From contig JADFMS010000001.1 in NCBI GenBank assembly GCA_022563775.1, forward strand, positions 1 to 64,000: a DNA stretch of 64,000 nucleotides, given 5' to 3'. Under the pieces are notes generated by a model. The model searched no databases and was not told the DNA's origin. It saw only the letters and a list, made by a program, of their open reading frames with translations. The position numbers and the translations under genes are program-made. Position 1 is the stretch's first letter; every line of letters begins with the position of its first letter. The stretch comes from Fidelibacterota bacterium (GTDB lineage Bacteria > Marinisomatota > SORT01). This document shows positions 45,345 to 53,034 of this stretch, one piece after another.

Positions 45345-45704
45345 CTATATCTCGGGTCGATTTTCATCCTGCGACAACTCAAAGTCGTCAGGAACTTCGA
45401 CAGACATCAACAATAATCCCTGTCCGTGTGTTTTCCCCTGAGCGTCGTTCTTTAGAGACTGCGAACCGCCGCCGCCGAGAGAATCATGTAGAATAAAATT
45501 CAGGGCGAGCAGATTCGGCAGTTCGTACCGATCAACTTTTCCTTTGACGACAGTGCCGAAATGCTCTTTAACCGCCTCTGAAGTTACTCTGTTTTTGATG
45601 ATCTCATAAGCTTCCGGACTTTTAGCTATCAGCCCGATATTACTGGAATCTCCCTTATCGCCGGAGCGAGAGTGAGCAATTTCAAACAGTTTCACTATTT
45701 TCAT
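45345..45704 (-). CDS. AtuA small-subunit-like protein
   Basis: 119 residues. AHSRSGDKGDSSNIGLIAKS and LNFILHDSLGGGGSQSLKNDAQGK are the marks of the small ferredoxin-fold partner of AtuA. In many proteins this is fused to the C-terminus of AtuA; here it is a separate gene 2 bp downstream of atuA. No biochemical activity is established. The split form suggests a two-subunit complex. Confidence 0.88.
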   Translation of the reverse strand: MKIVKLFEIAHSRSGDKGDSSNIGLIAKSPEAYEIIKNRVTSEAVKEHFGTVVKGKVDRYELPNLLALNFILHDSLGGGGSQSLKNDAQGKTHGQGLLLMSVEVPDDFELSQDENRPEI

Positions 45705-45706
45705 TT

Positions 45707-47068
45707 CTAAATGGTCTCTACGCGAACTTCATGCTTTACCAAATCCTTGTCGATCAGCGCAGGCCAGTAAGCGTAAATGTTTTGCGGACGCGGTCTGCCC
45801 CCCGCAAATCCTGTAATACCGGGTGGTCCGTTAGTAATCAGAGGCGCTAATTCCTTCCCGAATCGCTCAACTGCTGCCTTATCACTGTCACGCACTCCGA
45901 GTCGAAGCACAATCTCATTGACCTGTTCCGGCATCGGGTTAATATCGCCGTGACTTGAATTCAATCCGAGAAATTCCGTGCTTGTCTCCTCAAACTTACA
46001 ACCGGCTTCATCTAATCGTTCCCATATGATCTCAGCGCATTTTTTCGCTTTTGCCACGGCGAACGGTCCCGAAATCGTCAAGCTTCCTGAAGCCTTATAC
46101 CCCACAAAATGATTTATCGATACTTTATAGCTGTCCGTTGCGGCACCACCCTTGACCCCGCTTATACGAACTCTGTCCGCTCCCTCCTCTTCCAATTTTA
46201 TGCTCGTAAAATCCACAACACAATCAGGTGTTATATAGTTGGTCGGCTCCCCCATTTCGTACAGCAGTTGCTCGCTTACAGATTGTTTATTTATCAGCCC
46301 GCCTGTCCCTTCATGTTTTGTAAGCACAAATGAGCCGTCCTTGTATGCCTCGACTATCGGATATCCTATATTTGCATAATCGGGTACATCCCACCAGCGC
46401 GTGTAATTTCCACCGGTACTTTGCGCTCCACATTCCAAGATATGACCGGCGACCGTACCCGCGGCGAGCAGGTCATAGTCAGTCGCCTTCCAGCCGAATT
46501 CATGCATCATGGGCGCGAGCGCCAATCCGGTGTCAGTTACTCTGCCCGCAATGACGATATCGGCTCCCAGGTCGAGCGCTTCCGCCATTGAGGCGGCGCC
46601 GAAATATACATTGGCGGAAACAATTTCTTTTCGTATTTCCGACAGCGGCTTCCCCGATTCCATATTAGCCAGCTCCGCTCCGTTCCCCAAGAGTTCATCT
46701 AACCGTTCAAGCAGATCGTCACCGCTCACAATGCCTATTTTGACAGCGCTTAGCCCAAGCTCTTTCGCAGTCTCTCTCAATGCTTCAAAGCACGAATCAA
46801 GGTTTACGCCACCGGCATTTGTAACGACCTTTATCCCTTTTTCAATCAGTTCAGGAAAAATTTCCCGCATAACATTCACGAAATCTGTAGCGTAACCCGC
46901 TTTAGGATTTTTGCTTTTCTGCCGCTGCATGATAGACATGGTAACTTCCGCGAGATAATCCAATGTCAGATAATCTATCGGCCCTCCACTCACAAGCCGT
47001 GCGGGAGCGTCCACGGAGTCACCCCAAAAGCCTTGACCGTTCGCAATCCTGATCGGCTCAGGTCTCAT
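45707..47068 (-). CDS. atuA: AtuA-family (DUF1446) protein
   Basis: 453 residues. The start RIANGQGFWGDS, GGPIDYLTLDYLAEVTMS, IVIAGRVTDTGLALAPMM and HEGTGGLI are highly characteristic of the DUF1446/AtuA family. It was named for acyclic-terpene use in Pseudomonas, where it is needed but has no defined reaction. Here it follows a carboxyltransferase beta gene with a 4-bp overlap (ATGA), matching the usual pairing with methylcrotonyl- or geranyl-CoA carboxylase. Gene symbol reflects family, not proven pathway. Confidence 0.9.
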   Translation of the reverse strand: MRPEPIRIANGQGFWGDSVDAPARLVSGGPIDYLTLDYLAEVTMSIMQRQKSKNPKAGYATDFVNVMREIFPELIEKGIKVVTNAGGVNLDSCFEALRETAKELGLSAVKIGIVSGDDLLERLDELLGNGAELANMESGKPLSEIRKEIVSANVYFGAASMAEALDLGADIVIAGRVTDTGLALAPMMHEFGWKATDYDLLAAGTVAGHILECGAQSTGGNYTRWWDVPDYANIGYPIVEAYKDGSFVLTKHEGTGGLINKQSVSEQLLYEMGEPTNYITPDCVVDFTSIKLEEEGADRVRISGVKGGAATDSYKVSINHFVGYKASGSLTISGPFAVAKAKKCAEIIWERLDEAGCKFEETSTEFLGLNSSHGDINPMPEQVNEIVLRLGVRDSDKAAVERFGKELAPLITNGPPGITGFAGGRPRPQNIYAYWPALIDKDLVKHEVRVETI

Positions 47069-48729
47069 ATCCTCATTATCCCCGTGACGTATTCGGGCAT
47101 ATCGGGATTATTTTCGGCAACTTCGAGTCCTTGAATCAAAATGTTTCTCGTATCCCTTGGATCGACCACCGCATCCAACATCATACGAGCGGCAACGTAG
47201 TAAGGAGACATCTCTTTATCGTATTTCTTCTTTATCTTTTCGTAGAATTCCTTTTTTTCCGCATCGCTCAAGTTTTTCTTTGTAAGAAGAACCGTATTTG
47301 CCGCAATGCCACCGTCCATGACAGCGAGACGGGTGGTGGGCCATCCGATTATCAATCGTGGATCATATGCCTTCCCACACATGGCATAGTTTCCGGCACC
47401 GAACGAATTTCGCAGTATTACCGTAAATTTCGGAACGACCGAATTTGCTTGCGCGTTCACGAATTTTGCTCCGTCTTTAATTATTCCCTCATTTTCCGCC
47501 TTCGTTCCTACCATAAACCCCGTCACGTCGTGCAAAAATATAAGCGGGATCTTTCTCTCATTACACAGCATAATAAAACTTGTCGCTTTATTTGCGGAAT
47601 CAGAAAATATTACGTTTCCCATCTGAATTTGCGGCGGTTGAGATTTTCCGGTGTGATCCGGGGGCATCTCTTTTTTTACAGGCTTCCCTTGATTGGCGAC
47701 AATTCCTACCGAAAATCCTCCTAACCGGGCAAAACATGTAACGATCGTTTTACCGTATTGGGCTTTATACTCTTCGATTTTGCTTTCGTCTACGATCCTT
47801 GCTATGATATCCCTGACATCATACTTATCCCCTAAAGCCTGCGGAAGAATTCCAAGCAGCTCTTCCGGGTCTAAAGAGGGGTCTTTAGATTCGATCCTAT
47901 CAAGTCCCAATTTCTGTTTGGAGCCTATAAGGGCCATCTGCTCTCTGATCCATTCAAATGCTTCATCTTCCGTATCAAATTGATAATCCGCAACACCACT
48001 GACAGCGTTATGCATTTCCGCTCCGCCAAGAGATTCACTGTCGTTATCCTGTCCCAAGGCAGCTTTTACGAGAAAGGGACCGGCAAGGAACATGCTCGCA
48101 TTGTTGGTGATCATAGCCATCTCGCTGGACATTGCGGGAAGATATGCTCCGCCCGCTACACAATATCCGAATACACATGAAATCTGCGGAATGCCCATAG
48201 CCGCAATTTTGGCGTTGTTTCTGAATATTCTGCCGAAATGTTCTTTATCAGGGAAAATTTCCGCCTGATACTCAAGATTCACACCGGCGGAATCTACCAT
48301 ATAAATAATCGGCAGATGGTTTTCCATTGCTATCTCTTGCGCGCGAAGATTTTTTTTGCAACTGATTTCAACCCATGCGCCCGATTTAACGAGTGGATCA
48401 TTTGCCACCACCACACATTTTTTACCCGAAATTTCTCCGATTACAGTCACCACCCCTCCGGATTTATATCCACCTTTGATCTCTTCGTACATCCCATCGG
48501 CAGCAAATAATCCTATTTCCGTAACCGGAGCATCTTTATCAAGAACCTTAGATATTTTCACTCTTACCGGGTACTTGCCTTTTTTCAGCAGACGTTCTTC
48601 ACGGGAAGGGTCATGACTTTTTGTGCTCTCAGACTTAGCTTTAAGTTCGGCAAGCAATTTTTCCATATGAGTTTTTCTTTTTTTAAACTCATTTGATTTC
48701 GGGTCGATAGTTGTATTATACTTTTTCAT
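47065..48729 (-). CDS. Acyl-CoA carboxylase, carboxyltransferase (beta) subunit
   Basis: About 554 residues, two crotonase-like halves as in methylcrotonyl-, propionyl- and geranyl-CoA carboxylases. The acyl-CoA half has SAGVNLEYQAEIFPD and CVFGYCVAGGAYLPAMS; the carboxybiotin half has LHDVTGFMVG, RNSFGAGNYAMCGKAYDPR and TTRLAVMDG. This pattern is the MCC/GCC type. The biotin carboxylase/biotin-carrier alpha subunit is not in the window. I take ATG 48729 as the start; TTG 48735 is possible. No SD is obvious. Confidence 0.92.
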   Translation of the reverse strand: MKKYNTTIDPKSNEFKKRKTHMEKLLAELKAKSESTKSHDPSREERLLKKGKYPVRVKISKVLDKDAPVTEIGLFAADGMYEEIKGGYKSGGVVTVIGEISGKKCVVVANDPLVKSGAWVEISCKKNLRAQEIAMENHLPIIYMVDSAGVNLEYQAEIFPDKEHFGRIFRNNAKIAAMGIPQISCVFGYCVAGGAYLPAMSSEMAMITNNASMFLAGPFLVKAALGQDNDSESLGGAEMHNAVSGVADYQFDTEDEAFEWIREQMALIGSKQKLGLDRIESKDPSLDPEELLGILPQALGDKYDVRDIIARIVDESKIEEYKAQYGKTIVTCFARLGGFSVGIVANQGKPVKKEMPPDHTGKSQPPQIQMGNVIFSDSANKATSFIMLCNERKIPLIFLHDVTGFMVGTKAENEGIIKDGAKFVNAQANSVVPKFTVILRNSFGAGNYAMCGKAYDPRLIIGWPTTRLAVMDGGIAANTVLLTKKNLSDAEKKEFYEKIKKKYDKEMSPYYVAARMMLDAVVDPRDTRNILIQGLEVAENNPDMPEYVTGIMRI

Positions 48730-48754
48730 CGTCAATTGTAATATTAAGAAATTT

Positions 48755-50449
48755 CTATCTTATATCCTTGAGTATAATTTGGATATATTTATTCCCTTTC
48801 CAAATATTCTCCTCCAATGCATAGGCAATATCTATTCCGTCTTCGGGAGGATTTAGAACGTTCGTCAGATATTCAGCCATATTAAACCCAATAGCATCAA
48901 TCGTTCTGTTCGTTTGTTCAAATTTCAGTTTCAGGTGATTTTCTCCTACTATGATTGCATCACTTGCCGGGATAGCTCCTTTTGAAACGAACACAGGTCG
49001 ATCATTTTCAGGTCCATAAGGTTCAAGACGATCGATAATTTTTAACAGTTTTTTGTCTATTTCATCGAAATTCAGTATAGCTTCCACCTTTATTTTTTTG
49101 GTCATAAGATCAGCCGTCAATCTTGAAGAGACTGCGTCATCAAATTTGTCAACAAAATCTTGTAGATTCGATCGCTTTATGGTGAGACCACCGGCTTGCT
49201 CATGACCTCCAAACCCTATGAGTAGATCGGAACATTCCTTTAGCACGGCATGCAAATTGAACTCAGGTATACTCCTTCCGGATCCCTTTCCAATATCACC
49301 GTTAAACGAGATCATCACCGTCGGTCTATAATATTTCTCTGTTAGGCGTGAAGCAACGATTCCTATCACTCCCTGATGCCAGTCATCGGCATACAGTACC
49401 ACGCCACAAGGTTGATCGGGGTCATATCTTGCAAGCATTTGTTGCTCCGCTTCCAAAAACGTTTTTTTGTCGACTGAACGTCTTTCCATGTTCATCCGGT
49501 CAAATTTACTTGCTAACTGTTTTGCTCTTTCAGCATCATTAGTAGTAAAAAGTTCGACAGCTTCTCTGGCTTCTCCCATTCTTCCAACGGCATTTATCCT
49601 CGGGGCTAAATTAAATACCACGTCCATAAGCGTAATTTTATCTTTTGAAAAACCGGAAGAATCTAACAAAGCCCTTAATCCTACCCTATTCCTATTGTAA
49701 ATCTCCGGAAGTCCGAGCGAAACTATAACACGATTTTCTCCAGTCATAGGCACTATGTCTGCAGCCGTGCCGAGAGCCGCAAGGTCATAGTACTCGCTTG
49801 CATACCAATTTTCCGACGCTTCATGTTTCTTTAGCGCCTGAACCACTTTTAAAGCCACTCCCGCACCGGAGAGATAAGTAAACGGGTAAGAAGAATTCGG
49901 TCGTTTCGGATTTACGACAGCATCAGCATTCGGTAATGTATTCGTCACTTCATGATGATCTGTGACAATTACGCTCATGCCGAATGATTTTGCTAATTCG
50001 ATTTCTTCATGACTGGTTATACCGCAATCGCAGGTTATTATCAATTTGATTCCCACCTGTCTTGCGGAGTCGACCCCTTTAGATGATAGTCCGTACCCCT
50101 CATCTCTCCGTGGAATATAATAGGTTACGCGCGCGCCTAACTCCAGGAGAGCCAGATATAATATCGAGGTTGCCGTGGTACCGTCCACATCATAATCACC
50201 GTATATAAGAATATGGGTATTCCGCTCCACATGACCAAGAATGATCTCTACAGCTCTGTCCATATCTTCCAATAGAAAAGGATCATGAAAGTGATCTTCT
50301 ACGGGATTGAAGAACAATTTCGCTTCTTCAAGATTATTTATCCCTCTATTTATGAGCAGAGATGCAATGATTTCAGATAATTCCAAGTCTTTTGATAAGG
50401 CGGCAATTTTGCCCTCTTCATCTGAGGAAAACGACCATACTTTATCCAT
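48755..50449 (-). CDS. recJ: Single-stranded-DNA-specific exonuclease RecJ
   Basis: 564 residues, DHH phosphoesterase. Metal motifs DYDVDG (85-90), a central CDCGI and DHH (164-166) are present, then DHHA1 (FNLHAVLKECSDLLIGFGGHEQAGG) and the OB-type C-terminus. It degrades 5' single strands in recombination and mismatch repair. AGGTGA lies 5 bases before the ATG. It directly follows rnpB, 27 bp from the RNA 3' end. Confidence 0.95.
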   Translation of the reverse strand: MDKVWSFSSDEEGKIAALSKDLELSEIIASLLINRGINNLEEAKLFFNPVEDHFHDPFLLEDMDRAVEIILGHVERNTHILIYGDYDVDGTTATSILYLALLELGARVTYYIPRRDEGYGLSSKGVDSARQVGIKLIITCDCGITSHEEIELAKSFGMSVIVTDHHEVTNTLPNADAVVNPKRPNSSYPFTYLSGAGVALKVVQALKKHEASENWYASEYYDLAALGTAADIVPMTGENRVIVSLGLPEIYNRNRVGLRALLDSSGFSKDKITLMDVVFNLAPRINAVGRMGEAREAVELFTTNDAERAKQLASKFDRMNMERRSVDKKTFLEAEQQMLARYDPDQPCGVVLYADDWHQGVIGIVASRLTEKYYRPTVMISFNGDIGKGSGRSIPEFNLHAVLKECSDLLIGFGGHEQAGGLTIKRSNLQDFVDKFDDAVSSRLTADLMTKKIKVEAILNFDEIDKKLLKIIDRLEPYGPENDRPVFVSKGAIPASDAIIVGENHLKLKFEQTNRTIDAIGFNMAEYLTNVLNPPEDGIDIAYALEENIWKGNKYIQIILKDIR

Positions 50450-50475
50450 AGCTCACCTTTTTTGAAAAGACATAA

Positions 50476-50867
50476 ACTCCAAGTAAGTCTGTAAGCCGAA
50501 TTCTGTATCCCGGTAAACCGGGTGGCGATCATTAATCTGGGCGTTGAGTTACCTCAACGCTCAAGCGATCTACCCGGGAAATTGTCGGGCAAAACCCGAC
50601 TCGCGCCAGCAACGCACATTCCCCTTCTTGATCTTGCTCCGGGTGGGGTTTACAGAGCATCCGGGATCACTCCCGAATCTGGTGGTCTCTTACACCACCG
50701 TTTCACCCTTACCTTTTCGAACGAGTCGAAAATCGGCGGTTTACTTTCTGTTGCACTTTCCGTTTCTCACGAAACCTCTCCGTTAGGGAGCACCCTTCTG
50801 TATGGAGTTCGGACTTTCCTCCCTTCTCATTTTTCCGAGAAAGGCGACCGCCCGACCTGCTTGGAGT
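50476..50867 (-). ncRNA. rnpB: RNase P RNA, bacterial type A
   Basis: About 392 nt. Helix P1 is formed by ACTCCAAG at the 5' end (50867-50860) and CTTGGAGT at the 3' end (50483-50476). Universal elements read on the minus strand are GAGGAAAGTCCGAACTCC near the 5' side, GTGAAACGGTGG, and CAGAATTCGGCTTACAG near the 3' end. It makes the catalytic core that trims tRNA 5' leaders. The 5' end lies 6 bp after the stop codon of the zinc-ribbon gene, so it may be processed from, or transcribed with, that operon. Confidence 0.95.
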
Positions 50868-50873
50868 ATTATT

Positions 50874-51593
50874 TTAATTATCCAAATCCTCATTTTGCGG
50901 CACAAGTACTCTACCACAAGCTTCACAATGAATTAGTTTATCCAATCTCTTAACTTCAACGACAAGTTGCGGTGGTAACCTGTGAAAACAACCGCCGCAT
51001 GCGCCGCGAACAACAGGAACTACTGCTCTTCCATTTTTTGCTACTTTTATCTTCTCATATTTGGAGATAAGCGATTTACTGATATCGGGAGTAATCTTAT
51101 CCCGTTTTTTCAAATAATCGACTTCTACATTTTTAGTCTCACGAATTCTCTTTTTTAATTCTTTTGATTTGAATTCGAGGTCCTGTTGGATTTCCTCTAA
51201 AAGCGTTTTTGAGTTCAAGTTGATCTCTTCATTATCTTCTTTTTCTTCCATTAACTCTAAAATTTGGCTCTCACTCTCGCTTATCGCTCCTTGCATTGTT
51301 TCCAATTCATGAGTCAGCGCATCGTACTGTTTGTTGGTTGTAACCGCATAAAGCTGCTCTTTATATTTATCCAACTTCTCGTTGCCTTGCAAGATATTTC
51401 CTTCAATCTCCCGAATCTTCTTATCTATAGCCTTTATTTTATCCTGACTCTCCTTCAAAGTCACTTTTGTGTCACTGAGATCTTTTTTTAGTCCGTCTAC
51501 CTCTTGCGGCAGGCTACCTCGAAGTTCTTCAATCTCAAAAAGTTTTGCATCCACTTTTTGAAGTTCAATTAGTTTTTGCAGGGATTCCCGCAT
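50874..51593 (-). CDS. Coiled-coil zinc-ribbon protein (DUF164/zf-RING_7 type)
   Basis: 239 residues. A long antiparallel coiled coil (about 1-185) is followed by a C4 zinc ribbon formed by the CGGC pair (GACGGCFHRLPP) and CEAC (IHCEACGRVL). Proteins of this family are widespread and uncharacterised; a nucleic-acid role has been proposed because of the ribbon. Its position between NIF3 and rnpB is a recurring arrangement in several phyla. Its gene spacing to rnpB is 6 bp. Confidence 0.92.
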   Translation of the reverse strand: MRESLQKLIELQKVDAKLFEIEELRGSLPQEVDGLKKDLSDTKVTLKESQDKIKAIDKKIREIEGNILQGNEKLDKYKEQLYAVTTNKQYDALTHELETMQGAISESESQILELMEEKEDNEEINLNSKTLLEEIQQDLEFKSKELKKRIRETKNVEVDYLKKRDKITPDISKSLISKYEKIKVAKNGRAVVPVVRGACGGCFHRLPPQLVVEVKRLDKLIHCEACGRVLVPQNEDLDN

Positions 51594-51642
51594 CTATTTT
51601 CTCCTGATTTGACGCTTTAATAAATTAATTTTCTTACCTGGC

Positions 51643-52431
51643 TTAAACATCAGTGTAAAGTTTATAAGGTTTTGATTCTGATTTAGCTTTTCTGATAGAA
51701 ATATCAACTTCGTCCATTCTTTTTTCCAGCTTATCGATAATGGAATCCAAAACTACTTCTTCAATCTCAAAGTGACCTGCGTTCACGAGAGCTATCCTAT
51801 CTCCTGCTTCTAACCAATTACTGTGCTTGAAATCAGAACTTACGAAAACATCGGCGTTCATTTTAACCGCAGTGTCGATAAAACTCCCTCCTGCGCCGGA
51901 ACATAATGCTACCTTTTTGATAAATTTGCTGGTATCTCCCTTGTACGTGAGAGATTCCACCTCCAACACCGACTTCAACTCCTTCAAGAAATCGTCCATC
52001 CGCAGTTCACTCTGTAGTTCACCGATCCTACCTAATGCTCCTAATTCGGAGTCGTCAAACGGTTTTATCTGTTTCAATTTTAATTTTTCCGCCAACGTTT
52101 CATTCACACCCGATTCGGCAATATCAAGGTTGGTGTGCATTGTATAGAGTGATAAATCATTTTTAATCAATTGCACAATCACAGATGCGGGGTATTCGTT
52201 TCTCCTAAGTGTATAGAGCGGACTGAAAATTATGGGATGATGGGTAATTATTAAATTCGAGCCTGACTCTTTCGCTTCATTCGCTATTGCCTCAGTTACG
52301 TCCAATGCTACTAATATTCCCGTAAGCTCATCTTCCTCCGAACCTACCAAAAGTCCTACATTATCCCATTCCTGCGCATCAGCTTCCGGTGCCCATTCGT
52401 TCAATATTTCCAATACTTTACTTATTTTCAA
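51643..52431 (-). CDS. NIF3-like dinuclear-metal-centre protein (GTP cyclohydrolase 1 type 2-like)
   Basis: 262 residues. Metal-site motifs are NLIITHHPIIF (59-69), HTNLDI and VNAGHFEIEE. The family forms a hexameric toroid and has no settled activity. The start is TTG at 52431, which aligns with homologues (KISKVLEILNEWAPEAD). There is no SD, and a terminator-like hairpin ends only 4 bases upstream. It precedes the zinc-ribbon gene by 49 bp. Confidence 0.9.
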   Translation of the reverse strand: MKISKVLEILNEWAPEADAQEWDNVGLLVGSEEDELTGILVALDVTEAIANEAKESGSNLIITHHPIIFSPLYTLRRNEYPASVIVQLIKNDLSLYTMHTNLDIAESGVNETLAEKLKLKQIKPFDDSELGALGRIGELQSELRMDDFLKELKSVLEVESLTYKGDTSKFIKKVALCSGAGGSFIDTAVKMNADVFVSSDFKHSNWLEAGDRIALVNAGHFEIEEVVLDSIIDKLEKRMDEVDISIRKAKSESKPYKLYTDV

Positions 52432-52435
52432 TGTA

Positions 52436-52461
52436 TAAAAAATGCCCCTATTATAAGGGGC
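52436..52461 (-). terminator. Hairpin with U-tract between tRNA-Val and NIF3
   Basis: GCCCCT (52449-52444 strand pair) and AGGGGC (52456-52461) form a 6-bp stem with a 6-base loop reading TATAAT on the minus strand, followed by CATTTTTTAT. It should end the tRNA transcript. Its U-tract reaches almost to the NIF3 TTG, so readthrough or a separate promoter is needed for NIF3. Confidence 0.65.
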
Positions 52462-52585
52462 TTTCCAATTACAATTTATTTGCTTGCAGAGGCAACATAA
52501 ATAGTCTCCGAATATCCGGCGACCTCACTTATTATTTCCTCTTTCTCTTTTTCTCATATTCCCTGCTTTATAGCATCTTCAAACG

Positions 52586-52660
52586 TAGGCGATACTGGAC
52601 TCGAACCAGTGACCTCCGCGATGTGAACGCGGCACTCTAAACCAACTGAGCTAATCGCCC
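52586..52660 (-). tRNA. tRNA-Val (anticodon CAC)
   Basis: 75 nt to the discriminator A, minus strand. Acceptor GGGCGAT pairs with ATCGCCT (one G-T at the top), D stem GCTC/GAGT (one G-T), anticodon stem CCGCG/CGCGG with loop TTCACAT, and T arm ACTGG-TTCGAGT-CCAGT. The loop gives anticodon CAC, reading GUG. CCA is not encoded (ACG follows), so it is added enzymatically. Confidence 0.95.
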
Positions 52661-52677
52661 GTCACTACGCGAGTGGT

Positions 52678-52706
52678 AATATATAATCATTTCAAAAAAT
52701 TGTCAA
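52678..52706 (-). promoter_or_regulatory. Promoter of tRNA-Val
   Basis: On the minus strand, consensus TTGACA (52706-52701), 17-bp spacer and TATATT (52683-52678). Start point would be close to 52671, about 10 bp before the tRNA. Confidence 0.85.
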
Positions 52707-52966
52707 GCGGTTATTACTTCAGATTTTTCAAACTATAATCTCCTTAGGCATCATTTACAGAATCTACTTCACTGACTTAGAAATACGATAAGCAACTTTA
52801 TTCTCTTAGAATTATGCTTTCCATCAAAAGCTTAAATGGTAACTTTAAGTGATCACCATCAGAATTTGTGTTAGGGGATACTTTAATTTGTTCAATCCAG
52901 ACATACACGCCGCTATTAATTAAATCCCGATTAGTAAAGCATTTTATATTCAAGATATTTAAATTG

Positions 52967-52995
52967 TTGAAAGAAATGAGATCCTTAATTATAAC
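52967..52995 (+). promoter_or_regulatory. Probable promoter of TonB-receptor/lipoprotein genes
   Basis: TTGAAA (52967-52972), 17-bp spacer, TATAAC (52990-52995). The start would be near 53002, leaving a leader of about 33 bases before TTG 53035. Confidence 0.5.
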
Positions 52996-53034
52996 CTAAA
53001 ATGAAAATCCCTTTAACCCATTTCAGATAAACAT

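Larger units (their letters stand above)
52661..53034. other. 374-bp intergenic region between tRNA-Val and TonB receptor
   Basis: It holds the tRNA promoter on the minus strand and a probable receptor promoter on the plus strand, both listed separately. A nine-codon open frame (53001-53030) starts in the leader. No other gene, RNA or repeat was seen. Confidence 0.6.

Noticed and set aside
50522..50953. Protein-coding frames over 50.5-50.9 kb on the plus strand.
   Set aside because: They lie on the antisense of RNase P RNA, whose conserved elements are unmistakable.
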